Assembly (NCBI RefSeq): GCF_013375555.1
Contig: NZ_JABXWB010000001.1
Location: 3,119,501 to 3,183,500 of the forward strand
Origin: Sphingobium sp. EM0848
GTDB lineage: Bacteria; Pseudomonadota; Alphaproteobacteria; Sphingomonadales; Sphingomonadaceae
Direction of reading: 5' to 3'
DNA: 64,000 bases
Shown here: positions 27,054-35,966 of the stretch, one piece after another
Layout: the number at the start of each line of letters is the position of its first letter
Numbering within the stretch: position 1 is the stretch's first letter
Program-made: the position numbers and the translations under genes
The notes under the pieces: generated by a model
Databases searched by the model: none
Told to the model about the DNA's origin: nothing
What the model saw: the letters and a program-made list of their open reading frames with translations, nothing else

Positions 27054-28595
27054 CTATCGGGGGGCGCGGCGATATATGTTCAGGACATTTCCGGCGAGGC
27101 GATGGACCTGCGCCGTAACCTTGGTTTCGGCGCCTTCCGGACGTCCTGACGCGATCCAGAGAAGTCCATGCGTGCCAAGGTAAAGACCGACGCACAACAG
27201 ACCGCGCCAGGCGAGCTCCGCGGCCAATATCCATTCGGGCAGTTCGCCATAGGCTCGATCGGGTACCATCAATATGACCGCTGACATGACGCCCACACTG
27301 GCGAAGCTGCGCCATGATGCCTTGAACGGTTCGTATATCCGGCGAGAGGTCAGTATCGCGGCAAGAGAAAGCCCGTAAAGGGACTGGAAGATGCCGGAGG
27401 CCGCGCGTGCCGTCAAAAGGCCGATCAAGCCTCCATAATGATAGCCCAGATACATGGCGATGGTGCGAAGGACCATGTAGATGACGGAACGGGCGGCGAG
27501 CATCCTGACCCGGCCCAGCGCCATTGCCAATGCTTCCACGCCCGCGCCGACCGTCTGCAGCGCGAAAACGGGCGCCATGAACTGGACCACCGGAATCGCC
27601 AGATCCCAGCCGGGGCCGAAAAGCAGGCAGATCATCGGCCTGGCGAGCAAGGCCATGGTAAAGCCGATCGGCAGCGCAATCGCCAGCCCGGCGGCCTGCA
27701 CCTGCGCATAGTTGCGACGAAGCCTTTCGGGATCGTTGTTCATGATCGCGAAGGCGGGAAACATCGCGCGCGTCAATGTCGGGATGACGTCGCCGGTCGC
27801 CATCGAGTTGATCTGGTTGCCGACCGTATAGGCGCCAACCGTCTTGGTATCCATGACCTTCCCGATGAAGAATATCTCGATCCGCAGCGCGAGTTGCAGG
27901 AAGAGGTTCTGCACCAACAGCCAGACGCCGAAGCCGAGCATTTCACGATAATGGGTCAGCGACAGGCGCGGGCGGCCCGGCACCCGCCAATAGGACAGCA
28001 GCAGGTTGACCAGCGCTTGGGCGATATTCCCCGCGACCAGCGCCCAGTAGGAATGCAGCAGGAAGGCGAGGCTGATGGATATGATGCTGCCCGCGAGCGT
28101 GGCGAAGGCGCGCCGCTGCGAATCCTTCTTGAAATCCAGATTGCGGGAATAAAGCATGAAATAGGGATTGTGGAGGCCGTTCAATATCGTCGTTATGGTC
28201 AGCGCATAGAGGATCGCGTCCAGTCCCGGCGCATTCATGAACCGGGCCAGCGGATAGGCCGCCGCCGCGAGCATGGTGGCCATCACCAATCCGCGCAGGA
28301 AATTGAGGGTGAACGCCGTCGACAAATGCGAATCGTCCAGGCCGCGCGTCCGCACCAGCGCGTTGCCGACCTCCACATTGGTCATGGCTTCGAGGATGAT
28401 CATGATCGTCGTGGCGATCGCGACGACACCGAAATCGGCAGGGATGAGCGCGCGCGCCAGAATCGCAAGCGTAACCAGTTGAAGGCCGCGCATCGCCATG
28501 TTGAGCGACCAGAGCATCAGCGCGCTGTTGGCGACGCGCGTGCCCAGATCGGAACTGCTGCGCTCAACATCCATGGGCTGTGCTGGCTCGGTCAT
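27054..28595 (-). CDS. Wzx-type polysaccharide flippase (PST family)
   Basis: This 513-residue membrane protein has about 12-14 hydrophobic segments spread along its whole length and belongs to the MviN/MATE-like oligosaccharidyl-lipid flippase group. Motifs include LAILARALIPADFGVVAIA near the N-terminus and LYSRNLDFKKD. It would move the lipid-linked EPS repeat across the inner membrane. It lies opposite the first beta-helix gene, and together with the polymerase at 47.8 kb it completes a Wzx/Wzy pathway. Confidence 0.88.
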   Translation of the reverse strand: MTEPAQPMDVERSSSDLGTRVANSALMLWSLNMAMRGLQLVTLAILARALIPADFGVVAIATTIMIILEAMTNVEVGNALVRTRGLDDSHLSTAFTLNFLRGLVMATMLAAAAYPLARFMNAPGLDAILYALTITTILNGLHNPYFMLYSRNLDFKKDSQRRAFATLAGSIISISLAFLLHSYWALVAGNIAQALVNLLLSYWRVPGRPRLSLTHYREMLGFGVWLLVQNLFLQLALRIEIFFIGKVMDTKTVGAYTVGNQINSMATGDVIPTLTRAMFPAFAIMNNDPERLRRNYAQVQAAGLAIALPIGFTMALLARPMICLLFGPGWDLAIPVVQFMAPVFALQTVGAGVEALAMALGRVRMLAARSVIYMVLRTIAMYLGYHYGGLIGLLTARAASGIFQSLYGLSLAAILTSRRIYEPFKASWRSFASVGVMSAVILMVPDRAYGELPEWILAAELAWRGLLCVGLYLGTHGLLWIASGRPEGAETKVTAQVHRLAGNVLNIYRRAPR

Positions 28596-28790
28596 CTATG
28601 TCCCTAATGCTCGCGATGCTGCGCTGCGCCAGCGGCCTTACAATGTGCGCAGGGCAAGTGCGACAGAAAATCTCCACTTGATCTTGGATTTAAAGGAAGA
28701 TTTTCGACGATGAATTGTTGGGCGCTTGCGATGGTCGGGCGATCCTTCATAATAATTTCGTTACCAGACATTTATCAGCGCAGGATGTCC

Positions 28791-30014
28791 ATGACACGTC
28801 GAACCGCCAAAATGCCTTCCACGGCATCTCGTTTCCATGGACGCAAGCGCATGCCGATCGTGCTGGGGCTGGCTGGAGCGGTTCTTGCCATCGCGGGGCT
28901 CTCGCTGGCCTTCATGATTCTAAGGAAGGGCGACTGGGCGAATCCTGTCGCGTCGGCGCTGGCGAATGCTGCCGCACCCGACGCCGGTATAGACGATGCC
29001 GCCAGCCTAACCGCTGCCCTGAGGCGAGCACGGGGCAGTGAAACACTGCTGCTGGAACCGGGACGCTATGACATTCTGAACTTGAAAGGCGTAAGCTTTG
29101 CCCGGCCCGTCACCCTGGCCTCGCGTGATCCACGTCGGCCCGCGGTGCTCACCGGCTTCAGGCTCCGCAATGTCGAGGGACTGATCCTGCAGGATTTGGA
29201 GTTCGACGTGGTCGCGACGAACGGCATGTTTTCCTACGACATGACTGATTGCGCCAATATCGAACTGCGGCGGATCAACGTTCATGGATCGCTGGATGGT
29301 AATCCGGCCAATGACAAATCGCCGATCATGATCCGCGGATCGAGCCATGTGACCATTGCCGACAGCGATTTTCGGGAACTGTTCCACGGCATATCGTTTC
29401 TGGAAAGCAGCAACCTGACCTTCACCGGCAATGCTTTTCGCGATCTGCGCACGGATGGCATCCGGGGTGGAGGGTCTTCCCACCTTCTGATCCGGGGCAA
29501 TGTCTTCACCGATTTCAAGCCGGAACCCAAGGACCATCCCGACGGCATTCAGTTGTGGACCACCAATACGACGGCAACTGCCAGGGACATCATGATCGAG
29601 GGTAATGTGATCATGCGCGGCAAGGGTGATCCCATACAGGGCATCTTCATCCGCGATACTTTCGACCAGTTTCCGTTCGAGGAATTGACCGTCCGCAACA
29701 ATCTGGTCCTTGGCGCGATGTATAACGGCATTGCAATCGGCGGGTCGAAGGGGGCCGTGGTGGAAAACAATATGGTCGTGGCTTTTGCCGGTCAGAAAAG
29801 CTGGATACGCACCGGCGCCACCGCCGGGATGCGGATGAGCGGCAACCGTGCCACAGCCTATATCGTACCGCCAACGGCGCAGGTCGACCAAAAGGGCAAT
29901 CGCACGGTGGCGACCGTTCGGGACGGGGGCAGGGCGGTACTGGCGGATTGGCTGGCGCAAGGAGACAATGCGCGCATGGTGGCGCGTCCGCTCGCAGCGG
30001 CCGGTTTGCGGTAG
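28791..30014 (+). CDS. Membrane-anchored right-handed beta-helix protein
   Basis: This protein of about 407 residues has a basic N-terminus and one membrane helix (IVLGLAGAVLAIAGLSLAFMIL). A parallel beta-helix follows, with repeating short N/S/D-rich turns (SSHVTIADSDF, SSNLTFTGNAF, SSHLLIRGNVF). It shares HPDGIQLWTTNTTA, MYNGIA and QKSWIR with the RTX-bearing protein at 33882, so the two are paralogues. The fold is typical of polysaccharide lyases, hydrolases and epimerases; the activity is not known. I chose the ATG at 28791 with AGGA five bases upstream; 28785 is an alternative. It is probably anchored in the inner membrane facing the periplasm. Confidence 0.75.
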   Translation: MTRRTAKMPSTASRFHGRKRMPIVLGLAGAVLAIAGLSLAFMILRKGDWANPVASALANAAAPDAGIDDAASLTAALRRARGSETLLLEPGRYDILNLKGVSFARPVTLASRDPRRPAVLTGFRLRNVEGLILQDLEFDVVATNGMFSYDMTDCANIELRRINVHGSLDGNPANDKSPIMIRGSSHVTIADSDFRELFHGISFLESSNLTFTGNAFRDLRTDGIRGGGSSHLLIRGNVFTDFKPEPKDHPDGIQLWTTNTTATARDIMIEGNVIMRGKGDPIQGIFIRDTFDQFPFEELTVRNNLVLGAMYNGIAIGGSKGAVVENNMVVAFAGQKSWIRTGATAGMRMSGNRATAYIVPPTAQVDQKGNRTVATVRDGGRAVLADWLAQGDNARMVARPLAAAGLR

Positions 30015-30057
30015 AGATCGGATCGGCTGGCCGTTATTTGGTCATCGGCCTTGGCGA

Positions 30058-31170
30058 TCAACGCGCGACCACCTGCTTCACCGCGCTTTCCAGCGCCTCG
30101 CCCCAGGCCTGCCAGTTCAACCGTTGTTCGTAATCCGCCCTGGCGGCGTGGCACAGGGCGGCATAGGCCGCCTCATCCGACCAGGCCGCCAATATGCGAT
30201 CGGCATAAGCGGAGGCCGATGATCCGGGAGGAAGCAGAATGCCGGTTTCGCCGTCCCTGACGATCGTGGAAACGCCACCCGTGCTGATCGCCACCGCCGG
30301 TCGGCCAAAGGCGGCCGTTTCGCAATAGACCAGTCCAAAAGCTTCCTGACGGCTGGGCATCAGGAAGAAGGACGATCCGGCAAAAAGATCAACGAAGCGC
30401 CGATAGTCTGCGGGGTCAGACTTTTTCAACAGGCCGTGGACATGCACGCCATCCAGATTGGTGGCCTCGGGTGGACGGCAGCCGACAATGTGCAATTCCG
30501 CATTTCCTGTCCGGCGACGCAGTTCGCGCCAGATGTCGAGCGCCAGAGGGCCGCCCTTGCGGTCCCATGCGTAGCCGGCGAACAGCAGTTTGAGCGGCCC
30601 GCCGCTGACCGGCTGTTGAAAGCCGGGGTCCGTTTCCAGATTGGCGCCATAGGGGACCGCCATCAGCCGATCATCGGCAATGCCATAAGCGCCGGCGGCG
30701 GAAGCGCGGCCCCATTCCGACGTCATCATCAACATGTCGCAACGATCGACCATGTTGCGCTGCATGTCGTTTCCGACCCTCCGCGTCCGGCCGTTGAGCC
30801 GTTTATACTGGTCATAATAATCGATGATCGTGTCGAACAATGCGTCGGCAATATAGACGACCGGCCATTTGGGATTGATATAGGCCAGCTTGTGGGCGGC
30901 GCCGACCGCCACGATGGCATCCGGCCGGAGGGCTTCCAACTGGCGGTCGATATGCCGGCTGAACATTCTGGCGACCAATGGTTCCCGGCTGACCAATATG
31001 CCTGCTCTTGCCAAAGGGGCCAGACGCGTAACGATCTTGTCGAGCCGTGGCGTGTCGATCACATGTGTGTCTGGAAAGCGACGCTTTACTTCTTTATGGC
31101 TATACCAGGGGACGCCACTCCAAGATGCACGATCGAAAGGGCTGGCGATGGAGATATAGCCTAGGCGCAA
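30058..31170 (-). CDS. Glycosyltransferase family 4-like (group 1)
   Basis: This protein of about 370 residues has two Rossmann domains. The C-terminal one carries GGPLKLLFAGYAWDRKGG, then the GT4-type active-site block PSRQEAFGLVYCETAAFGRP. The N-terminal acceptor domain starts LRLGYISIASPFDRASWSG. The frame is open further upstream without ATG; I chose the TTG at 31170, preceded by AAGGGAAG. It is divergent from a GT2 gene and convergent with the beta-helix gene. It probably adds a sugar to the lipid-linked EPS repeat; donor and linkage are unknown. Confidence 0.82.
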   Translation of the reverse strand: MRLGYISIASPFDRASWSGVPWYSHKEVKRRFPDTHVIDTPRLDKIVTRLAPLARAGILVSREPLVARMFSRHIDRQLEALRPDAIVAVGAAHKLAYINPKWPVVYIADALFDTIIDYYDQYKRLNGRTRRVGNDMQRNMVDRCDMLMMTSEWGRASAAGAYGIADDRLMAVPYGANLETDPGFQQPVSGGPLKLLFAGYAWDRKGGPLALDIWRELRRRTGNAELHIVGCRPPEATNLDGVHVHGLLKKSDPADYRRFVDLFAGSSFFLMPSRQEAFGLVYCETAAFGRPAVAISTGGVSTIVRDGETGILLPPGSSASAYADRILAAWSDEAAYAALCHAARADYEQRLNWQAWGEALESAVKQVVAR

Positions 31171-31269
31171 GCTTGACTTCCCTTGAATAGTGTCTCCAGT
31201 CTTTGGCTGGGTGTTTTGTGGAATGGTAATGAAGAATAGTTGCAAAATCGAGTGGGGATTCTCCTGGCT

Positions 31270-32295
31270 GTGACGGATTTTATTTCTGTCATTATTCCGG
31301 CCTATAATGCCGAGGCGACTATTGGGCACACCCTGTCGTCCGCTCTGGCGCAGACGGGTGTGGAGTTGGAAGTCGTCGTCGTTGACGATGGCTCTACGGA
31401 TTGCACCGCAGAGCTGGTGGAGGCTGCTTGCGAGCGGGACGGCCGGGTGCGGCTGCTTCGGCAGCGTCAGGGCGGCGTGGCGCGCGCGCGCAATCTGGCG
31501 ATCGCCTCCGCCAAGGGCAATTATGTGGCACCGCTCGATGCGGATGATATCTGGCATCCTGAGAAGCTGTTGCGGCAATCGAAGCTGTTGCGTGAATCGC
31601 CGGCCGATGTGGGTATGGCCTATAATTGGTTCCGTCGGATCGATGAGGACGACAGGGTGATTCCTGGATCGCCACGGCCCTGGATCGAGGGTTGGGCATT
31701 TCATCGCCATCTGGCATGGAACTTCATATCGAATGGCAGCACGCCCCTCATCAGGCGTGAAGTTCTGGACAGCATTCAATATGACCCGCAATTGCACGAT
31801 CGCCAGTTGCAGGGGTGTGAGGATTATCTCCTCCAACTGGAGATCGCCCGGAAATATCGTTTTGCGTGCGTGCCGGCCTTTCTGACCGGCTATCGTCGGT
31901 CGCCCGGCGCCATGTCCAGCAATGTCGAGCGCATGATCCGGTCGCATATAGCCATGTTCGATATCCTTGCCGGTGATGTCGGTGAACAGGCTCGGCAACT
32001 GATCAGCCAGCAGCTGGCGCGATTGCATGTCGAACTGGCGCGGAACAGGCTGGGCAAGTTCGATGGGCAAGGTGTCGCGCGCAGCTTCCGGCGAGCATTG
32101 GCGCACGACATCGGTTGTGCGGCGCAGAGTCTGAAGGCCGAATTGATGAAGGGTGCCAGTCGCCGTACCGTCTATGGTCCTGCGGGAAAGCCCTTTCTGT
32201 CCTTCGGTGCCATGGATGTGGATGGTCCATGGACGGCTCAGAGATCGCGAGTTGAACTGGATAATCTGGAAGCCATGGACCGACAGTGGCTGTGA
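31270..32295 (+). CDS. Glycosyltransferase family 2
   Basis: This GT-A fold protein of about 341 residues begins ISVIIPAYNAEATI, followed by VVVDDGSTD and a DADD metal-binding motif. An extended C-terminal part of about 110 residues has no recognised fold. I chose the GTG at 31270, which begins MTDFISVII; a TTG at 31240 would extend it. It resembles the GT2 at 58863 and shares the GCED, MSSN and RM(I/L)RS motifs. It probably transfers one sugar to the EPS repeat. Confidence 0.85.
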   Translation: MTDFISVIIPAYNAEATIGHTLSSALAQTGVELEVVVVDDGSTDCTAELVEAACERDGRVRLLRQRQGGVARARNLAIASAKGNYVAPLDADDIWHPEKLLRQSKLLRESPADVGMAYNWFRRIDEDDRVIPGSPRPWIEGWAFHRHLAWNFISNGSTPLIRREVLDSIQYDPQLHDRQLQGCEDYLLQLEIARKYRFACVPAFLTGYRRSPGAMSSNVERMIRSHIAMFDILAGDVGEQARQLISQQLARLHVELARNRLGKFDGQGVARSFRRALAHDIGCAAQSLKAELMKGASRRTVYGPAGKPFLSFGAMDVDGPWTAQRSRVELDNLEAMDRQWL

Positions 32296-32420
32296 AGCAG
32301 AAGTTGGGCGGCAACAATCTTGATCCATTTTAAGGCGTGGTTCGAGCCGTCCGACAACAGAATTGAACGAAATCTTAACGCAAAGTATCTTATGGCGGCG
32401 GCGAAGTCAGGGATCGTAAT

Positions 32421-32666
32421 ATGCCGCAGCCAACCAGATCTTCCGTTGACCATATGTTCCTTCCGCATGGTAATTTGCGGGAAGGGGAATCGTCGGTAGC
32501 ACTGGCGCGTTTGAACGCTGAGCATATGCATGCCTTGTCCATGGCGCCTATGTCCACTCAGGCGCCGACCGGACTGGCGGCTGGGGTAGTGCAGCTTTCG
32601 CGAATCGCAGGGCCGATCGCTCTTCTGGGCTGTTATATTCTGGTTGCGTTTCTGGTAATCCGTTAG
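32421..32666 (+). CDS. Hypothetical protein with C-terminal membrane helix
   Basis: This 81-residue protein is polar at first (RSSVDHMFLPHGNLREGESS) and ends with a hydrophobic helix (IAGPIALLGCYILVAFLVI). AGGG lies eight bases before the ATG. It lies between the GT2 and the small RTX gene. No family is recognised, but the start signal and the membrane helix support a real gene. Confidence 0.4.
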   Translation: MPQPTRSSVDHMFLPHGNLREGESSVALARLNAEHMHALSMAPMSTQAPTGLAAGVVQLSRIAGPIALLGCYILVAFLVIR

Positions 32667-32831
32667 AGCAAATCTCGATCCGATCGCGTCGGCTCGACGG
32701 CTTCCGCATCTCCGATCAATCGTCAAGCGGAACACCGGGCCGGAATTCAGAACTCCGTCCCGATGGACGCTATAAATGCTCCGGCAAGTCTAGTCTTGCC
32801 GGTCGATTACATGATCGAACGCAATGTATGA

Positions 32832-33356
32832 TCAGACGGCGTGAGCGCTTGCCGCGGCCGAATAAGCAGCCCAGCCACCCGAAATGTGGATCGTCTGAGT
32901 CTGGCCTTCGCCATTGTCAATCGTCAGGATCAGAACGTCGGTCTGATTCTTGCGCGAAACGCTGACAAGATCCGAATCCTCAACCATCTTGACCAGGCCG
33001 GCCCAGGAACTGATCTGGGCAGCGGCGCCGCCGTTGAACGCGTTGATGCCGTCGCCGTCCGCGAAGTGCACAGCGCCGTAGTTGCCGAATACCAGCGTAT
33101 CGCCCTCGCTGAAGTCGAGGTCGTAAATCTTGTCGAGGTCAGAGCTGCCCTCGATATTGTTACCGAAGAAACGGAACTGGTCTGCGCCATTGCCGCCCCA
33201 GAGCTGATCGTTGCCCGAGCCGCCCGTCAGAATGTCGTCGCCGCGACCGCCGCGCAGAATATCATCGCCGGCCAGACCATTGAGAACAGTGCCGTTGGGC
33301 CCCGACGACTGGATATCGTTGTTACCAGCATCGCCGCCTACATAATTTTGCAACAC
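32832..33356 (-). CDS. Small RTX calcium-binding protein
   Basis: This protein of about 174 residues carries a short block of glycine- and aspartate-rich nonapeptides (NGLAGDDILRGGRGDDILTGG, in two parts, then GSGNDQLWGG), which fold as a calcium-binding beta-roll. The C-terminal part ends ISGGWAAYSAAASAHAV. No signal peptide is seen, which suits type I secretion, and a PrtD-type ABC transporter lies at 45.7 kb. AGGAG fits the GTG at 33356 best; ATGs at 33383 and 33362 are alternatives. It may be a secreted EPS-associated matrix protein (inference). Confidence 0.75.
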   Translation of the reverse strand: MLQNYVGGDAGNNDIQSSGPNGTVLNGLAGDDILRGGRGDDILTGGSGNDQLWGGNGADQFRFFGNNIEGSSDLDKIYDLDFSEGDTLVFGNYGAVHFADGDGINAFNGGAAAQISSWAGLVKMVEDSDLVSVSRKNQTDVLILTIDNGEGQTQTIHISGGWAAYSAAASAHAV

Positions 33357-33881
33357 GCGCATCTCCTGAAAAATTGGAAGCAAAACAGATCGCTGTGCGG
33401 CCCGGCATTTTTTCTATGGAGCGGCGTTAATATATCGTAAAGTATATGTAAATAGTGAATAAATTAGCCTTGATCGCCAACTATTGCGATTTTTGCAGCC
33501 GGGATGGCAGCCTCCCCTTATGGGTCCGCGACTTGGTGTCGACAGGCTTTTCAGGTCTTCCCGTCGCTTCGATATGGCTGGAGAGGCCCGGCGGCCTCCA
33601 AGGGCGGTCGGCGAGTGAATTGTTCCATTATGGCACGGAAATTCATGAGGAAATGAGAAGTGGCCGCTTTTATGCGGCGCTGCCGCGTCGGGGCGGGGAG
33701 GTCGTTTCCGATCCGCTAAAAGGCGCTGTCGCCCTTCTTCGGGTGATAGGGCGTGAGGGTTGGCAGAAATGCGTGGTTAAAGATCGATACACCATCAACG
33801 CACATCAAAGCGCAATCCGCACAGTTTAATTCCCATGAACGGATGGGGGTCCAAATTGTTCCGAAGCGGGGCGGCTGAAAT
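33357..33881. other. Intergenic region between divergent RTX genes
   Basis: About 525 bases separate two divergently transcribed RTX genes and must hold both promoters. The part next to the small gene is AT-rich. A possible reading frame at 33455-33829 is listed separately. I see no strong hairpin or repeated operator. Confidence 0.4.
33455..33829 (+). CDS. Possible hypothetical protein
   Basis: A 124-codon frame starting with GTG encodes a soluble protein with VRDLVSTGFSGLPVASIWLE and RSGRFYAALPRRGGEVVSD. The amino-acid content looks protein-like and third positions are GC-rich in its first two thirds, but there is no recognisable ribosome binding site and no known family. It may be real or chance. 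Confidence 0.3.
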   Translation: MNKLALIANYCDFCSRDGSLPLWVRDLVSTGFSGLPVASIWLERPGGLQGRSASELFHYGTEIHEEMRSGRFYAALPRRGGEVVSDPLKGAVALLRVIGREGWQKCVVKDRYTINAHQSAIRTV

Positions 33882-35882
33882 ATGAGCGACATCATAGTAA
33901 AGGATTCTGCTGCGCTGGTGGCGGCAGTCAAATCGGCCAAGAATGGCGACACGATATTATTGAGCCAGGGGACGTATCAGTCTGTCGACCTTAGCGGGAT
34001 CAAGATCGACGGCAATGTAACCATCAAGTCTCTCGATGTGTCGAATCAGGCCTCCCTGCTGGACCTGACGGTGAAGAGCAGCAGTGGCCTGACGTTCGAA
34101 AACCTGTGCTTTACGCCGCAATCGGCCGACAGGCTATATACGTTCAACGTTACCAGTTCATCCAACATCCATTTCGACAGCATTGAAGTGGTCGGTCCCG
34201 ATGGCGCCACCGGTTACCAATCCGCGCCCTTCCTGATTCGGGGCAGCGAGAATGTCTCAGTGACGAATTCGGAATTTCATCATCTGTGGAACGGTGTCTC
34301 GGTGCTCGACAGTTCCTATGTGACCGTTACCGGGAACTATTTTCACGACATCCGGACCGATGGCTTCCGCGGCGGCGGCGTTTCCAACCTCGTCGTGTCG
34401 GGCAATTACATGACGGATTTCCATCCGGCCACCGGTGATCATCCGGACGGCATCCAGCTCTGGACAACCAATACGACGGCATCGGCGCATGATATCGTCA
34501 TTACCGACAATATCATTACCCGCGGGGACGGCGCGGCCGTTCAGGGTATCTTCCTCCGTGATCAGGTGGGCACGCTGCCTTATGAGAACGTCACCATCAC
34601 CGGCAATCTGGTGCTGGGGGGCATGTATAACGGCATTGCCGTAGGGCATCTGGACGGGGCGACGATTACCGGAAATACGGTGATCGGCCTGCCCGACCAG
34701 AAATCCTGGATTCGCGTCGATGACACGTCACATGCTGTCGTCAGCGACAACGTGTCGACAAGCTATATCCTGTCGTCGTCCAATGTCGGTCTGGTCACGA
34801 GCAACAATAGCACGGCGGCCGTTCCCAGCGACGGTGGCGATGCGCTTTTTGCCTCTTGGCTGCTCCAGCATCAAAGCCAGTTGGCGGGCCTGGACAACCT
34901 GTTGAGCGGAATATTGAACCTAACGGTCGTCGAGAAGCCCGCAACTCTGCCCTCTGATGCCGTCACCGTCCCGGCCGTGGAAGAACAGGTGACGGCGCCC
35001 GTAGTCGTGCCGCACAGTACGATAACGGGCACGGCCATGGGCGAAACGCTGAAAGTCGCGGCCGTCGGCGACAGCGATGTCTTTGCTGGCGCAGGGAATG
35101 ACATCATCCATGGCGGCGCTGGCCATAATAATCTTTACGGCGGGACCGGCGACGACATCTATCATGTCAAGGGCACTGGCGACACCGTGATCGAACTTGC
35201 GGGTCAGGGCAGTGACACGGTTTATGCCTATATCGACTATAAGCTGACGGATAATGTCGAAACGCTGCGCATGGCCAAGGAAGGTCTTGTGGGGCAGGGC
35301 AACGACCTGGACAATCGTATCGTGGGTTCGGCGGGCGTCGACATACTTTACGGCCATGGCGGCAATGACATGATCCAGGGTGAAGGCGGTGACGACGTCA
35401 TCTATGGCGGTGCAGGCGACGACAAACTGCTTGGCGGCGATGGCAACGACCGTCTCTATGGCGGCGACGGCAATGACACGCTGTCAGGCGGTGCCGGCAA
35501 TGACGTGATCGACGGCGGTGCGGGCAACGACCGTATCGAGGGCGATGGCGGAGACGACATCCTGACTGGTGGCGCGGGTGCGGATCTGTTCAACTTCCGC
35601 GATGTCGGTGCTGTGGGTGCCACCGTCATCACCGACTTCAGCAGCGCGCAGAAGGACAAGATCGGTCTGTCGCTGATCGACGCCAATATCCATACGGCCG
35701 CCAATGATGCGTTCAAATTTATCGGGACAGCGGCATTTTCGAAGGTCGCGGGACAGTTGCGCTATGAAGTGGTGAATGGCGACAGCCATGTGTCGGGCGA
35801 CGTCAACGGCGATGGCATTGCCGACTTCACTATTGTTTTGCAGCATGTGGACACGCTGCGGGCCAGCGATTTCATCCTGTAA
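33882..35882 (+). CDS. Secreted beta-helix/RTX protein, probable EPS-active enzyme
   Basis: This 666-residue protein has no signal peptide. A parallel beta-helix (about residues 20-310) carries the HPDGIQLWTTNTTA motif and is clearly related to the protein at 28791. After a proline/valine-rich linker (about 340-395), RTX nonapeptides (GGxGxD type, about 395-575) form a calcium-binding roll. A serralysin-type C-terminal domain follows, ending ASDFIL, which suits type I secretion. The layout resembles AlgE mannuronan epimerases and secreted polysaccharide lyases. The reaction (lyase, hydrolase or epimerase) cannot be decided. A strong terminator follows. Confidence 0.85.
   Translation: MSDIIVKDSAALVAAVKSAKNGDTILLSQGTYQSVDLSGIKIDGNVTIKSLDVSNQASLLDLTVKSSSGLTFENLCFTPQSADRLYTFNVTSSSNIHFDSIEVVGPDGATGYQSAPFLIRGSENVSVTNSEFHHLWNGVSVLDSSYVTVTGNYFHDIRTDGFRGGGVSNLVVSGNYMTDFHPATGDHPDGIQLWTTNTTASAHDIVITDNIITRGDGAAVQGIFLRDQVGTLPYENVTITGNLVLGGMYNGIAVGHLDGATITGNTVIGLPDQKSWIRVDDTSHAVVSDNVSTSYILSSSNVGLVTSNNSTAAVPSDGGDALFASWLLQHQSQLAGLDNLLSGILNLTVVEKPATLPSDAVTVPAVEEQVTAPVVVPHSTITGTAMGETLKVAAVGDSDVFAGAGNDIIHGGAGHNNLYGGTGDDIYHVKGTGDTVIELAGQGSDTVYAYIDYKLTDNVETLRMAKEGLVGQGNDLDNRIVGSAGVDILYGHGGNDMIQGEGGDDVIYGGAGDDKLLGGDGNDRLYGGDGNDTLSGGAGNDVIDGGAGNDRIEGDGGDDILTGGAGADLFNFRDVGAVGATVITDFSSAQKDKIGLSLIDANIHTAANDAFKFIGTAAFSKVAGQLRYEVVNGDSHVSGDVNGDGIADFTIVLQHVDTLRASDFIL
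35080..35580 (+). repeat. RTX nonapeptide-coding repeats
   Basis: This part of the 33882 gene encodes many tandem GGxGxDxLx-type units (for example GGAGDDKLLGGDGNDRLYGG). The DNA repeats follow the protein repeats in 27-base steps with codon variation and lie inside the coding frame. Confidence 0.85.
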
Positions 35883-35927
35883 AGGGGCGCGCTATCGGCC
35901 GCTCCGGAGCGGTTGTGGCGTGAAGAT

Positions 35928-35961
35928 AAGGGCGATCCGGGGTCCGCCCGGATCGCCCTTT
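35928..35961. terminator. Bidirectional terminator, 13-pair perfect stem
   Basis: AAGGGCGATCCGG (35928-35940) pairs perfectly with CCGGATCGCCCTT (35948-35960) around a 7-base loop. It lies between the convergent RTX beta-helix gene and the GelK-like gene, so it may serve both directions. The T tracts on either side are short. Confidence 0.7.
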
Positions 35962-35966
35962 GCCTG

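Noticed and set aside
30015..30057. Possible terminator between the convergent beta-helix and GT4 genes
   Set aside because: Only a short imperfect GGCC repeat is present, with no stable stem or T tract.
31171..32328. Upstream extension of the minus-strand glycosyltransferase (up to 756 residues)
   Set aside because: The extension is antisense to the GT2 gene at 31270 and lacks family motifs; the GT4 N-terminal strand begins at the TTG at 31170.
35080..35580. Tandem repeats suggesting a CRISPR array or minisatellite
   Set aside because: The period follows RTX nonapeptide codons in frame, with no constant repeat/spacer pattern.
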